DNA from: Alistipes sp.
GTDB taxonomy: Bacteria > Bacteroidota > Bacteroidia > Bacteroidales > Rikenellaceae
DNA length: 11,022 nt
NCBI GenBank assembly: GCA_009774895.1
Contig: VSOO01000036.1
Span: 1 to 11,022, forward strand
Direction of reading: 5' to 3'
Under the pieces are notes generated by a model that saw only the letters and a program-made list of their open reading frames with translations, made no database searches and was not told where the DNA came from. Of this stretch, positions 1-7,891 are shown piece by piece. The translations under genes were made by a program, and so were the position numbers. The number at the start of each line of letters is the position of its first letter. The first letter of the stretch is position 1.

Positions 1-19
1 AGATTTGTATAAGAGAGAG
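1..19. other. Probable Nextera/Tn5 mosaic-end adaptor remnant at contig edge
   Basis: The first 19 bases match the transposase mosaic end AGATGTGTATAAGAGACAG at 17 of 19 positions, differing only at positions 5 (T for G) and 17 (G for C), and the match begins exactly at base 1. Read through on the minus strand it would add the residues ALSYTN to the ClC protein, which do not look like the linker expected there. The likely explanation is untrimmed library adaptor, with two read errors, at the end of an assembled contig. It should not be treated as genomic sequence. Confidence 0.85.
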
Positions 20-1418
20 CCTTGTTGGTGGTGAGCAGCTCGCCGCGCTGGCGCAGCTGCTTGGTGTAGATCGAGTCGGGGTCGAGGTAGTAGTTGAGCG
101 CGAACGAGATGCAGGACGTAATCATCAGCGGGATGAAGAGTTCGTAGCCGTTCGACAGTTCGGCGATGAGGAAGATCGAGGTGAGGGGCGCGTTCATGAC
201 GCCCGACATGACGCCCGCCATGCCCACGAGCGTGAACGACACGAGCGAGAGGTGCCAGCCGAAAGCGAGGTTGCACACGAGGGCCGTGACGGCGCCGAGG
301 AAGGCGCCGACGAAGAGCGACGGCGCGAACGTACCGCCCACGCCGCCCGCGGCGTTCGTGGAGGCCATGGCCACGACCTTGAAGAACATGGTGGCCACGA
401 TGAAGAGAATCACCACCCAGTCGATGTCGCGGAAAGCGTAGAAGAGCGACTTGTCGAAGAGCTCCTGCGCGTTGCCGTTCATGAGCGACGAAAAGCCCTC
501 GTAGCCCTCGCCGTAGAGAGGCGGGAAGACGTAGATGAGCACGCCGAGCACGATGCCGCCCGCGATCCACTTCTTGTACTGCCTGTCGAAGCGCTTGAAC
601 CACGACCCGATGCGCGAATTCACCGTCGTGAAGTAGTAGGCCATCAGGCCGCTCAGGCAGCCCAGCAGGATGAACAGCGGGATCTGTATGGGCTGGAAGA
701 AGTCCTCGGGTTTGAGCGTGACGGCCAGGATGGGGTCGAAGCCGCGCAGGATAAAAGCCATCGTCGTGGCCGTGACGGAGGCGATGAGCAGCGGCACGAT
801 CGACCCGGCCGTGAGGTCGAGCATCAGGATCTCCAGCACGAAGACCACGCCCGTGATCGGTGCCTTGAAGATGGCCGCCAGGGCGGCGCCGGCGCCGCAG
901 CAGAGCAGCAGCGTGGTGTGTTTGTAGTTGAGGCGCGTGAGGCGCGCCACGTTCGAGCCGATGGCCGCGCCCGTGAGCACGATCGGGGCCTCGGGACCCA
1001 CCGAACCGCCGAAGCCGATGGTCGTGGCGCCGCCCACGACCGAGGTCCAGCAGTTGTGGGGCGCGATGTGCGATCCCTTGCGCGACATGGCGTAGAGCAC
1101 GCGCGTCACGCCCTCCGAGATGTTGTCCTTGACGATGTAGCGTACGAACAGCGTGGCCAGCACGATGCCCACCGCCGGGTAGACGAGGAACAGGAACTGC
1201 GACTTCTCGACCGGGAACCAGTTCACCAGGCAGCTCTTGATTACGTGGAGCAGGATTTCGAAGGCGTAGGTGCCCAGTCCGGCCAGGATGCCCACGACCA
1301 CGGCCAGCACCATGAGCATCTGCCCCGTGTTCAGCCGCCGTGTGAGGTGGAGGAACCAGAGGTAGAGCCGCTCGGGGTGGCGGATCGTCTTGCGGAGGGT
1401 GCGCAGCAGGGACTGCAT
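1..1418 (-). CDS. ClC-family chloride channel/antiporter, C-terminus missing
   Basis: This is a voltage-gated-type ClC anion transport protein of the inner membrane; 472 codons are visible and the 3' end is cut by the contig edge. My translation begins MQSLLRTLRK and is hydrophobic throughout. Conserved ClC motifs are visible: GSVGPEAP at 138-145, equivalent to GREGP with the gating glutamate as Glu143; an FKAPITG stretch at 184-190; GGTFAPS at 361-367, matching GxFxP; and Tyr451, in the place of the central tyrosine of E. coli ClcA. The GSGIP motif is replaced by SEGVT (101-105). The position of the internal proton-transfer glutamate (E203 in ClcA) is Ile197, as in channel-type ClCs, which have a hydrophobic residue there. 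Bacteroidota homologues usually continue into cytoplasmic CBS domains, which would lie past the edge. The start ATG lies 3 nt after the trpS stop, so the two genes probably share a transcript. Residues after about 465 come from adaptor. Confidence 0.9.
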   Translation of the reverse strand, partial: MQSLLRTLRKTIRHPERLYLWFLHLTRRLNTGQMLMVLAVVVGILAGLGTYAFEILLHVIKSCLVNWFPVEKSQFLFLVYPAVGIVLATLFVRYIVKDNISEGVTRVLYAMSRKGSHIAPHNCWTSVVGGATTIGFGGSVGPEAPIVLTGAAIGSNVARLTRLNYKHTTLLLCCGAGAALAAIFKAPITGVVFVLEILMLDLTAGSIVPLLIASVTATTMAFILRGFDPILAVTLKPEDFFQPIQIPLFILLGCLSGLMAYYFTTVNSRIGSWFKRFDRQYKKWIAGGIVLGVLIYVFPPLYGEGYEGFSSLMNGNAQELFDKSLFYAFRDIDWVVILFIVATMFFKVVAMASTNAAGGVGGTFAPSLFVGAFLGAVTALVCNLAFGWHLSLVSFTLVGMAGVMSGVMNAPLTSIFLIAELSNGYELFIPLMITSCISFALNYYLDPDSIYTKQLRQRGELLTTNKALSYTN

Positions 1419-1421
1419 CGG

Positions 1422-2549
<1,128 letters not shown>

Positions 2550-2568
2550 TCAGCTGTTTTCGGAGGTG

Positions 2569-2601
2569 CAAACATACAAAAAACAGGGTATGCGGCCCAA
2601 A
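2569..2601 (-). promoter_or_regulatory. Promoter of trpS-clc (Bacteroidota type)
   Basis: On the minus strand the -7 box reads TATGTTTG (2576-2569), a perfect TAnnTTTG, and a TTTG -33 box lies at 2601-2598. The spacer is 21 bp, within the range usual for the primary sigma factor of Bacteroidota. The leader to the trpS ATG at 2546 would be about 15-20 nt. The -33 box is only 3 bp from the proposed -33 box of oxyR on the other strand, so the two promoters are back to back. Confidence 0.75.
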
Positions 2602-2604
2602 TAA

Positions 2605-2636
2605 ATTGTGTTGTATAGATTAATTTTATACTTTTG
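2605..2636 (+). promoter_or_regulatory. Promoter of oxyR (Bacteroidota type)
   Basis: The -7 box is TACTTTTG at 2629-2636, a perfect TAnnTTTG, and an ATTG -33-like box sits at 2605-2608 with a 20-bp spacer. Transcription would begin around 2642-2645, leaving a leader of fewer than 20 nt before the ATG at 2661. The position of this box also argues against the upstream in-frame TTG at 2634 as a start codon. Confidence 0.75.
2613..2631. promoter_or_regulatory. Candidate OxyR/LysR-type operator in the oxyR promoter
   Basis: The sequence contains the palindrome GTATA-N9-TATAC centred at 2622. Inside it, ATAG-N7-TTAT matches the OxyR half-element ATAG-N7-CTAT at 7 of 8 fixed positions. It fits the LysR-family T-N11-A rule. 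It lies in the oxyR promoter spacer and overlaps the -7 box, where a bound regulator would repress its own gene. I do not see the second ATAG-N7-CTAT element that full E. coli sites have about 22 bp away. AT-rich promoter DNA makes chance palindromes common, so this is a moderate call. Confidence 0.45.
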
Positions 2637-2660
2637 CCTTGGAAAATAAGCGGAAAAGTC

Positions 2661-3575
2661 ATGACGATCATCCAACTCGAATACCTGTTGGCCGTGGCCA
2701 ACTGCGGCAGTTTTTCATTGGCCGCACAGCACTGCTTCGTCACGCAGCCGTCGCTCAGCATGCAGGTCAAGGCCCTGGAGGAGGAGCTGGGCGTGGTGCT
2801 GCTCGACCGTTCGAAGAAACCCGTGATCCCCACCGAGGCGGGCGAGGCGGTGCTCGAACGTGCGCGCGAGACGCTGCGCGCCTACAACTCCATCCGCGAG
2901 GCCGTGGCCGAGCTGCGGGGCGAGACCGCGGGGCGCCTGCGGCTGGGGGTGATCCCCACCATCGCGCCCTACCTGCTGCACAAGTTCCTGCCGGCTTTCG
3001 TGCGCGACTATCCGAAGGTGGAGCTGGAGATCTCGGAGATGGTGACCGCCGACATCGTGGAGGCGCTGCGGCGCGACCGCATCGACGCGGCGCTCGTGGC
3101 CGGGGGTACGTGCGGCGAGGGCATCGCCGAGCAGGAGCTCTTCAGCGACCGGTTCTTCGCCTACGTCTCGCCCGACAATCCGCTCTACGAGCGTTCGAAC
3201 ATCCGCATCGAGGATATCGACCTGCGCGAGCTGGTGATCCTCAGCCCGGGCAACTGCATGCGCGACCAGGTGATCGAGCTGTGCCAGGCCAAGCGGGGCG
3301 TGCCGTCGCACTTCACCTTCGAGTCGGGCTCGCTCGACACGCTCATGCGCATCGTGGACTGCACGTCGTGCCTCACGATCATCCCCGAGATGGCCGTGGA
3401 GTACATTCCCTCCGAGCGGCGCGACCGCGTGCGCCTGCTGGCCAAGGGGGCCACGTCGCGCCGCATCGCCGTGGCCGTGCGCCGCACCTATGTTAAGAAT
3501 TCGATCATCCGGGCGCTGGTCGCCACGCTGCTCTCGGGCGTGGGCGCCGCCGGGCCGGAGGCTGCGGAGCGGTAG
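2661..3575 (+). CDS. oxyR: OxyR-type peroxide-sensing LysR regulator
   Basis: This is a LysR-family transcription factor that senses hydrogen peroxide through a disulfide and typically switches on catalase, alkyl hydroperoxide reductase and Dps genes. The 304-residue length is almost that of E. coli OxyR (305). The N-terminal winged helix-turn-helix spans about residues 1-60 (recognition region FSLAAQHCFVTQPSLSMQV, 18-36), followed by a linker helix and the effector domain from about 90. Redox cysteines occur in GNCMRDQVIELC as Cys199 and Cys208, nine residues apart and in exactly the E. coli positions; the peroxide-pocket threonine Thr100 (VIPTIAPYLL) is also in register. This register supports ATG 2661. 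An upstream TTG at 2634 would add nine residues but falls inside the -7 box. The gene is divergent from trpS. No peroxide-defence genes are adjacent, so it probably acts on distant targets as well as perhaps on itself. Confidence 0.95.
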   Translation: MTIIQLEYLLAVANCGSFSLAAQHCFVTQPSLSMQVKALEEELGVVLLDRSKKPVIPTEAGEAVLERARETLRAYNSIREAVAELRGETAGRLRLGVIPTIAPYLLHKFLPAFVRDYPKVELEISEMVTADIVEALRRDRIDAALVAGGTCGEGIAEQELFSDRFFAYVSPDNPLYERSNIRIEDIDLRELVILSPGNCMRDQVIELCQAKRGVPSHFTFESGSLDTLMRIVDCTSCLTIIPEMAVEYIPSERRDRVRLLAKGATSRRIAVAVRRTYVKNSIIRALVATLLSGVGAAGPEAAER

Positions 3576-3603
3576 GCGCGGCGGGTGCTGCCGGCGTCCG
3601 CGA

Positions 3604-3657
3604 ACCCCTATGCCGCAAGATATTCGCCCGGGAGGCGAGGGGTATGAAAAGTTTTTT
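3604..3657 (+). terminator. Weak candidate terminator/hairpin after oxyR
   Basis: A hairpin TCGCC-CGGGA-GGCGA (3624-3638) is extended by ACCCC (3604-3608) pairing with GGGGT (3639-3643) across a 15-nt bulge. A run of six T follows at 3652-3657. The stem and T-run are 8 nt apart, which is long for a classic intrinsic terminator, and the T-run also adjoins the rsfS -7 box. It could end the oxyR transcript, but it is a weak example. Confidence 0.3.
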
Positions 3658-3658
3658 G

Positions 3659-3666
3659 TACTTTTG
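3659..3666 (+). promoter_or_regulatory. -7 box of the rsfS-ftsH-cdsA-psd operon promoter
   Basis: TACTTTTG matches TAnnTTTG exactly and is followed by about 36 nt of comparatively AT-rich leader to the rsfS ATG at 3703. No convincing TTTG -33 box is present at the usual 19-21 bp distance (around 3635-3640 the sequence is GC-rich), so the promoter may be weak or need an activator. It is the only promoter-like site I see ahead of the six-gene run. Confidence 0.6.
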
Positions 3667-3702
3667 TCGGGTTATGGATTTAATAACGTATTACGGAACT
3701 AT

Positions 3703-4053
3703 ATGGAAAATCTGATTCGGACCATCGTCCAGGCGATCGAGGATAAGAAAGGTAAGGATATTGTATCGTTGGACCTCACGGGTTTCGACGGCGCGATCTG
3801 TTCGCACTTCGTGGTGTGCAACGCCGACTCCACCACGCAGGTGGCGGCCATCGCCGACGGCATCGAGGAGAAGGTCGCCGAGGTGCTCGGCGAGCATCCG
3901 TGGCGTGTGGAGGGGCAGCAGAACGCCGTGTGGATCGCACTGGACTACGTGGATGTCGTGGTGCACGTCTTCCAGACCGAGTTGCGCGGCTACTACCGGC
4001 TCGAAGAGCTGTGGGCCGACGCGCCGCTGACCCGTTACGAATACGAAGAGTAA
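3703..4053 (+). CDS. rsfS: Ribosome silencing factor RsfS (Iojap/YbeB family)
   Basis: RsfS binds ribosomal protein uL14 on the 50S subunit and blocks joining to the 30S, lowering translation when nutrients run out. The 116-residue product is the usual family length and a single Iojap domain. Recognisable parts are KKGKDIVSLDL (15-25), the SHFVVCNADSTTQV strand-turn-helix (34-47), VWIALDYVDVVVHVF (76-90) and the C-terminal YYRLEELWADAP (97-108). An in-frame ATG at 3610 would add 31 residues, but that extension spans the -7 box and the family begins near MENLIRTIVQAI, so ATG 3703 is preferred. It is the first gene of the run, 7 nt ahead of ftsH. The rsfS-ftsH-cdsA order is, as I recall, common in Bacteroidota. 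Confidence 0.93.
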   Translation: MENLIRTIVQAIEDKKGKDIVSLDLTGFDGAICSHFVVCNADSTTQVAAIADGIEEKVAEVLGEHPWRVEGQQNAVWIALDYVDVVVHVFQTELRGYYRLEELWADAPLTRYEYEE

Positions 4054-4060
4054 TTGCATT

Positions 4061-6307
4061 ATGGCAGGAGCGAACAATCCCGGTAAGAACAACCGCATGA
4101 ACGTCAATATGCCGCGTCCGTCGTGGATGTGGATCTACGGCGTGATCGGTATTCTGATCTTAGGATACTATGTGTTCGGCGATTCGAACGACACGCCGGT
4201 GCGCAGCGACTGGACGGCCGTGGAACGCATGGTCGAGCGGGGCGAGGTGGAGAAGATCCGCATCGTGAACCGCGACGCGGCGCAGGTGTTCCTGCGCCCG
4301 GAGGCCGCGGCGCGCTACCGTGCCGACACCACGGAGCCCGCCTACCGCCGTCTGCCCGAGACGGGGGCGCAGCTGACCTTCACCATCGGCTCGGTCGATG
4401 CGTTCCGCGAGGACCTGCGCGGTGCCGAGGAGGCCTCGGGGTACGACGTGCCCGTGGTCTACGAGAACCGCGACAACGGATGGATGAACCTACTGGTCAA
4501 TCTGCTGCCGTGGGTGCTCATCATCGGCGTGTGGTTCCTGCTCATGCGCTCGATGTCGCGCGGCGGTGCCGGCGGCGCGGGCGGGGGCATCATGAACGTG
4601 GGCAAGGCCCGCGCACAGGTGTTCGACAAGGAGCAGTCGAAGCGCGTGACGTTCAAGGACGTGGCGGGCCTTGAGGAGGCCAAGGTAGAGATCATGGAGA
4701 TCGTGGACTTCCTGCGCAAGGCCGACAAATACAAGGAGCTGGGCGCCAAGATTCCGAAAGGAGCCCTTCTGGTGGGCCCTCCGGGTACGGGCAAGACGCT
4801 GCTGGCCAAGGCCGTGGCGGGCGAGGCCGACGTGCCGTTCCTCTCGATGTCGGGTTCCGACTTCGTGGAGATGTTCGTGGGCGTGGGCGCCTCGCGCGTG
4901 CGCGACCTTTTCGAGCAGGCCAAGCAGAAGGCGCCCTGCATCCTCTTCATCGACGAGATCGACGCCATCGGCCGCGCACGCGGCAAGAATGCCGGATTCT
5001 CGGGCAACGACGAACGCGAAAATACGCTCAACCAGCTGCTCACCGAGATGGACGGATTCCAGACCAACCAGGGAGTGATCGTGCTGGCGGCGACCAACCG
5101 TGCCGACATCCTCGACAAGGCGCTGATGCGCGCCGGGCGCTTCGACCGCCAGATCGAGGTGGGGCTGCCCGACGTGAAGGAGCGCGAGGAGATCTTCGGC
5201 GTGCACCTGCGGTCGCTGCGGCTCGATCCGGACCTCGACCGCACGTTCCTGGCGAAGCAGACGCCCGGATTCTCGGGCGCCGACATCGCCAACGTGTGCA
5301 ACGAGGCGGCGCTCATCGCGGCGCGTCACGACAAGAAATTCGTATCCAAGGAGGACTTCCTGGCGGCCATCGACCGCATTGTGGGCGGCCTGGAGCGCCG
5401 CAACAAGATCATCAGCGACGAGGAGAAGCGCGTGATCGCCTACCACGAGGCGGGGCATGCCACCGTGAGCTGGATTCTGGAGCATGCCAGCCCGCTCATC
5501 AAGGTGACGATCATCCCGCGCGGCAAGGCGCTGGGCGCGGCCTGGTACCTGCCCGAGGAGCGGCAGATCACCACGCGGGCGCAGCTGCTCGACGAGATGG
5601 CCGCCACGCTCGGCGGCCGCGTGTCGGAGCAGCTCACCTTCGGCCACGTATCGACGGGGGCGCTGAACGACCTGGAGCGCGTCACGAAGCAGGCCTACGC
5701 CATGGTGGCCTACTACGGCATGAGCGAGGCCGTGGGTACGCTCAGCTACTACGATTCGACGGGCCAGAGCGACATGGCGCTGACCAAGCCCTATTCCGAG
5801 CAGACCGCTCAGCTGCTCGACGCCGAGGCCCGCCGCATGATCGACGAAGCCTATGCCTTGGCGGAGCGCGTGCTGCGCGAGCATGCCGACGGGTTGCGCA
5901 CGCTGGCTGAGCGTCTGCTCGAACGCGAGGTGGTCTTCACCGAGGACGTGGAGCAGATTTTCGGCCGCCGCCGCAAGGACATCCTGCGCGAGGAGCGCGA
6001 GGCCGCGGCACGCCCCGACGCCTGCGAAAAGCGGGACGGCGAGGCGGCGAACGGTGCGGTCCCTGGAGACCCTGCGGCCTCCGCGGCCGGAGAGACCGCG
6101 GCTTCGGGTGCTGCGGAGCAGACCGAAGCGCACGTTGCGCCGGAGTCCCGCAATGTGCCCGATGCGCACGGAGCTGCGGAACTCCGGGATGAATCCGAAT
6201 CCCGCGGCGCGTCCCGCGCTTCGCAGGCGGACGCTCCCGAAGCGGGTGCGGTGCCGGAGCGGAAGACCCCGGAACACGAGGAGACTGCAAACCCCACACG
6301 AAAATAG
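4061..6307 (+). CDS. ftsH: ATP-dependent zinc metalloprotease FtsH
   Basis: This membrane-anchored AAA+ protease extracts and degrades misfolded membrane proteins and some short-lived regulators. The 748-residue order is: transmembrane helix at about 22-39, a periplasmic domain at about 40-142, a second helix at about 143-163, a Gly-rich linker (168-176), the AAA+ module and the peptidase. Walker A is GPPGTGKT (239-246) and Walker B is ILFIDEID (294-301). The pore motif is MFVGVG (271-276), and the arginine-finger region is RAGRFDR (357-363). Zinc ligands are His462 and His466 with catalytic Glu463 in HEAGH, plus Asp537 in TGALND. All key residues are intact. The last 100 or so residues (from about 645) form a low-complexity Ala/Glu/Pro/Arg tail with no recognisable fold, which makes it longer than the E. 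coli enzyme (about 644). It sits 7 nt after rsfS and 6 nt before cdsA. Confidence 0.98.
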   Translation: MAGANNPGKNNRMNVNMPRPSWMWIYGVIGILILGYYVFGDSNDTPVRSDWTAVERMVERGEVEKIRIVNRDAAQVFLRPEAAARYRADTTEPAYRRLPETGAQLTFTIGSVDAFREDLRGAEEASGYDVPVVYENRDNGWMNLLVNLLPWVLIIGVWFLLMRSMSRGGAGGAGGGIMNVGKARAQVFDKEQSKRVTFKDVAGLEEAKVEIMEIVDFLRKADKYKELGAKIPKGALLVGPPGTGKTLLAKAVAGEADVPFLSMSGSDFVEMFVGVGASRVRDLFEQAKQKAPCILFIDEIDAIGRARGKNAGFSGNDERENTLNQLLTEMDGFQTNQGVIVLAATNRADILDKALMRAGRFDRQIEVGLPDVKEREEIFGVHLRSLRLDPDLDRTFLAKQTPGFSGADIANVCNEAALIAARHDKKFVSKEDFLAAIDRIVGGLERRNKIISDEEKRVIAYHEAGHATVSWILEHASPLIKVTIIPRGKALGAAWYLPEERQITTRAQLLDEMAATLGGRVSEQLTFGHVSTGALNDLERVTKQAYAMVAYYGMSEAVGTLSYYDSTGQSDMALTKPYSEQTAQLLDAEARRMIDEAYALAERVLREHADGLRTLAERLLEREVVFTEDVEQIFGRRRKDILREEREAAARPDACEKRDGEAANGAVPGDPAASAAGETAASGAAEQTEAHVAPESRNVPDAHGAAELRDESESRGASRASQADAPEAGAVPERKTPEHEETANPTRK
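6140..6187 (+). repeat. Long inverted repeat inside the ftsH tail
   Basis: CCGGAGTCCCGCA (6140-6152) and TGCGGAACTCCGG (6175-6187) pair at 12 of 13 positions, the exception being C6147-A6180. The loop itself contains GTGC (6155-6158) facing GCAC (6166-6169). The whole would form a strong hairpin in the mRNA shortly before the ftsH stop. No T-run follows, so it is not an intrinsic terminator. It may be a by-product of repetitive codons in the low-complexity tail, or an RNA stability or translation element ahead of cdsA. Confidence 0.6.
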
Positions 6308-6313
6308 CGGACG

Positions 6314-7180
6314 ATGAACGACAAGATGAAGAACCTCGCGGTGCGTGCCGCAAGCGGTGCGGCGCTGGTCGCCGTCATGTTCGGAGCGACGCTTTGGAAC
6401 CGGGGCGGTTTCGCGGCGATGCTGGCCGTCGTAGGGGCCGGATGCCTCGGTGAATTCTATGCCATGGTACGGCGTGCGGGCCTGCGGCCCATGCGGGGTG
6501 CGGGCTTCGCGGCCGCGGCCTGCCTCTTCGGCGCGGCGTGCGGCGTGCAGTACGACCTGATCGGTGCCACGCAGGAGGCGCGGCCCCTGGTCGCACTCCT
6601 GCTGCTCGCGGTCGCGGTGCTGCTGGGCGCGATGCCGGCGATGGGGCTGTGGCGCCGGAGCGAACGGCCGATGGCCGACCTGGGCGTGACGGTGTTCGCG
6701 CTGGCCTATGTGGCGGCGCCGGTGGCGCTGATGCTGTTCCTGCCCCTGCTGCTCGATGCCGGGGGTGTGTGGAACCCGCACGCGATGTGCTGCTTTTTCG
6801 TGCTGATCTGGGCCAACGACGTGTGCGCCTACCTCACGGGCATGTCTTTCGGGCGCCGCAAGCTTTTCGAGCGCATCTCGCCCAAGAAGACGTGGGAGGG
6901 ATTCTTCGGCGGCATTGCGGGCGCGCTGCTCGCGGGCTGGGGGGCGTCCGCACTGCTCGGTGCGGAGGCGTGGCGCTGGCTCGTGCTGGCGCTGGTCGTG
7001 GCCGTGACGGGCGTTGCCGGCGACCTGGTGGAGTCGATGTTCAAACGCTCGGTGGAGCTGAAGGATTCGGGGCGCATGCTGCCCGGCCACGGCGGCTGGC
7101 TCGACCGGTTCGATGCGCTGCTACTCGCGGCTCCCTTTGCGTTCGCGTGCCTCGCGGCGCTGCGGATTTTCGGAATGTAA
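6314..7180 (+). CDS. cdsA: Phosphatidate cytidylyltransferase (CDP-diacylglycerol synthase)
   Basis: CdsA converts phosphatidic acid and CTP to CDP-diacylglycerol and pyrophosphate in the inner membrane, the branch point for all major phospholipids. The 288-residue protein is almost wholly hydrophobic, with about seven or eight helices. It carries the CdsA signature near the C-terminus: SMFKRSVELKDSGRMLPGHGG at 241-261, with Lys244, Arg245, Lys250, Asp251 and His259. An acidic motif, WANDVCAYLTG (167-177), precedes it, as in the family. Length is normal (about 270-290). It starts 6 nt after ftsH and ends 15 nt before psd, so it is probably cotranscribed. Its product would feed a phosphatidylserine synthase, not present here, and then Psd. 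Confidence 0.96.
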   Translation: MNDKMKNLAVRAASGAALVAVMFGATLWNRGGFAAMLAVVGAGCLGEFYAMVRRAGLRPMRGAGFAAAACLFGAACGVQYDLIGATQEARPLVALLLLAVAVLLGAMPAMGLWRRSERPMADLGVTVFALAYVAAPVALMLFLPLLLDAGGVWNPHAMCCFFVLIWANDVCAYLTGMSFGRRKLFERISPKKTWEGFFGGIAGALLAGWGASALLGAEAWRWLVLALVVAVTGVAGDLVESMFKRSVELKDSGRMLPGHGGWLDRFDALLLAAPFAFACLAALRIFGM

Positions 7181-7195
7181 AAAACTAACCCTGTT

Positions 7196-7879
7196 ATGAA
7201 AATCAATAAGGAAGGTTACAGAATCATCGGTTTCACGGGTGTATTCTGTCTTGTATGCTGGGGCGCCATCTACTACCTGCTCGCCCTGCACGCCAACGTG
7301 AGCGTGCTGTGGTTCAGTACGCTGCTGCTCGCATTGTTCTGGTTCTTCGTCGTGGCGTTCTTCCGCGATCCGCGGCGGGTATGCATCCACGATGCCGACC
7401 TGATCTTCTCGCCCTGCGACGGTCGCGTGGTGGTGACCGAAGTGGTGCGCGAAACGGAGTACATGCAGGAGGAGATGATGCAGATCTCGGTCTTCATGTC
7501 GATTACCAACGTCCACAAGAACTGGGTGCCCGTGGGCGGCGTGGTGGAGTACTTCAAATACCACCCGGGGCGCTTCCTGGTGGCGTGGCACCCGAAGTCC
7601 TCGACCGAGAACGAACGCACCACGACCGTGGTGCGCATGCACGACGGACGCAAGGTGCTCTTCCGCCAGGTGGCGGGGCTCATCGCGCGCCGCATCGTCT
7701 CCTACATGAAGCCGGGCGAGGCGGTGACGCAGAACAGCGAGGCCGGATTCATCAAGTTTGGCTCGCGAGTTGATGTGCTCATTCCCAAAGACAGCGAGCT
7801 GCTGGTGGAGATCGGCGACCCGGTGATCGGATCGCAGACCCCCATCGCGCGGCTTCGCACGGAGCGCAGGGATTCGTAA
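7196..7879 (+). CDS. psd: Phosphatidylserine decarboxylase proenzyme
   Basis: Psd removes CO2 from phosphatidylserine to give phosphatidylethanolamine at the cytoplasmic membrane, using a pyruvoyl group made by self-cleavage. At 227 residues it belongs to the short form of the family. Two hydrophobic segments (about 8-30 and 35-56) precede the catalytic domain. SPCDGRV (72-78) holds the expected catalytic Asp75, NVHKNW (105-110) the conserved histidine His107, and KFGSRVD (187-193) the processing site. Cleavage between Gly189 and Ser190 would give a beta chain of 189 residues and an alpha chain of 38 starting with pyruvate from Ser190. The first 20 or so codons are less GC-rich than the rest. 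It is 15 nt downstream of cdsA in the same pathway, which makes cotranscription sensible. Confidence 0.95.
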   Translation: MKINKEGYRIIGFTGVFCLVCWGAIYYLLALHANVSVLWFSTLLLALFWFFVVAFFRDPRRVCIHDADLIFSPCDGRVVVTEVVRETEYMQEEMMQISVFMSITNVHKNWVPVGGVVEYFKYHPGRFLVAWHPKSSTENERTTTVVRMHDGRKVLFRQVAGLIARRIVSYMKPGEAVTQNSEAGFIKFGSRVDVLIPKDSELLVEIGDPVIGSQTPIARLRTERRDS

Positions 7880-7891
7880 AATCGGGCGGCC

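Noticed and set aside
2634..2660. TTG start extending OxyR by nine residues
   Set aside because: The TTG lies inside the -7 promoter box. ATG 2661 puts Thr100, Cys199 and Cys208 in the E. coli register.
3610..3702. In-frame upstream ATG extending RsfS by 31 residues
   Set aside because: The extension covers the -7 box and AT-rich leader and shows no similarity to the family, which begins near MENLIRTIVQAI.
4490..7090. 866-codon minus-strand open frame opposite ftsH and cdsA
   Set aside because: It is antisense to two genes with complete catalytic motifs. Its His/Arg/Ala-rich composition is that of a mirror frame and it has no recognisable domain.
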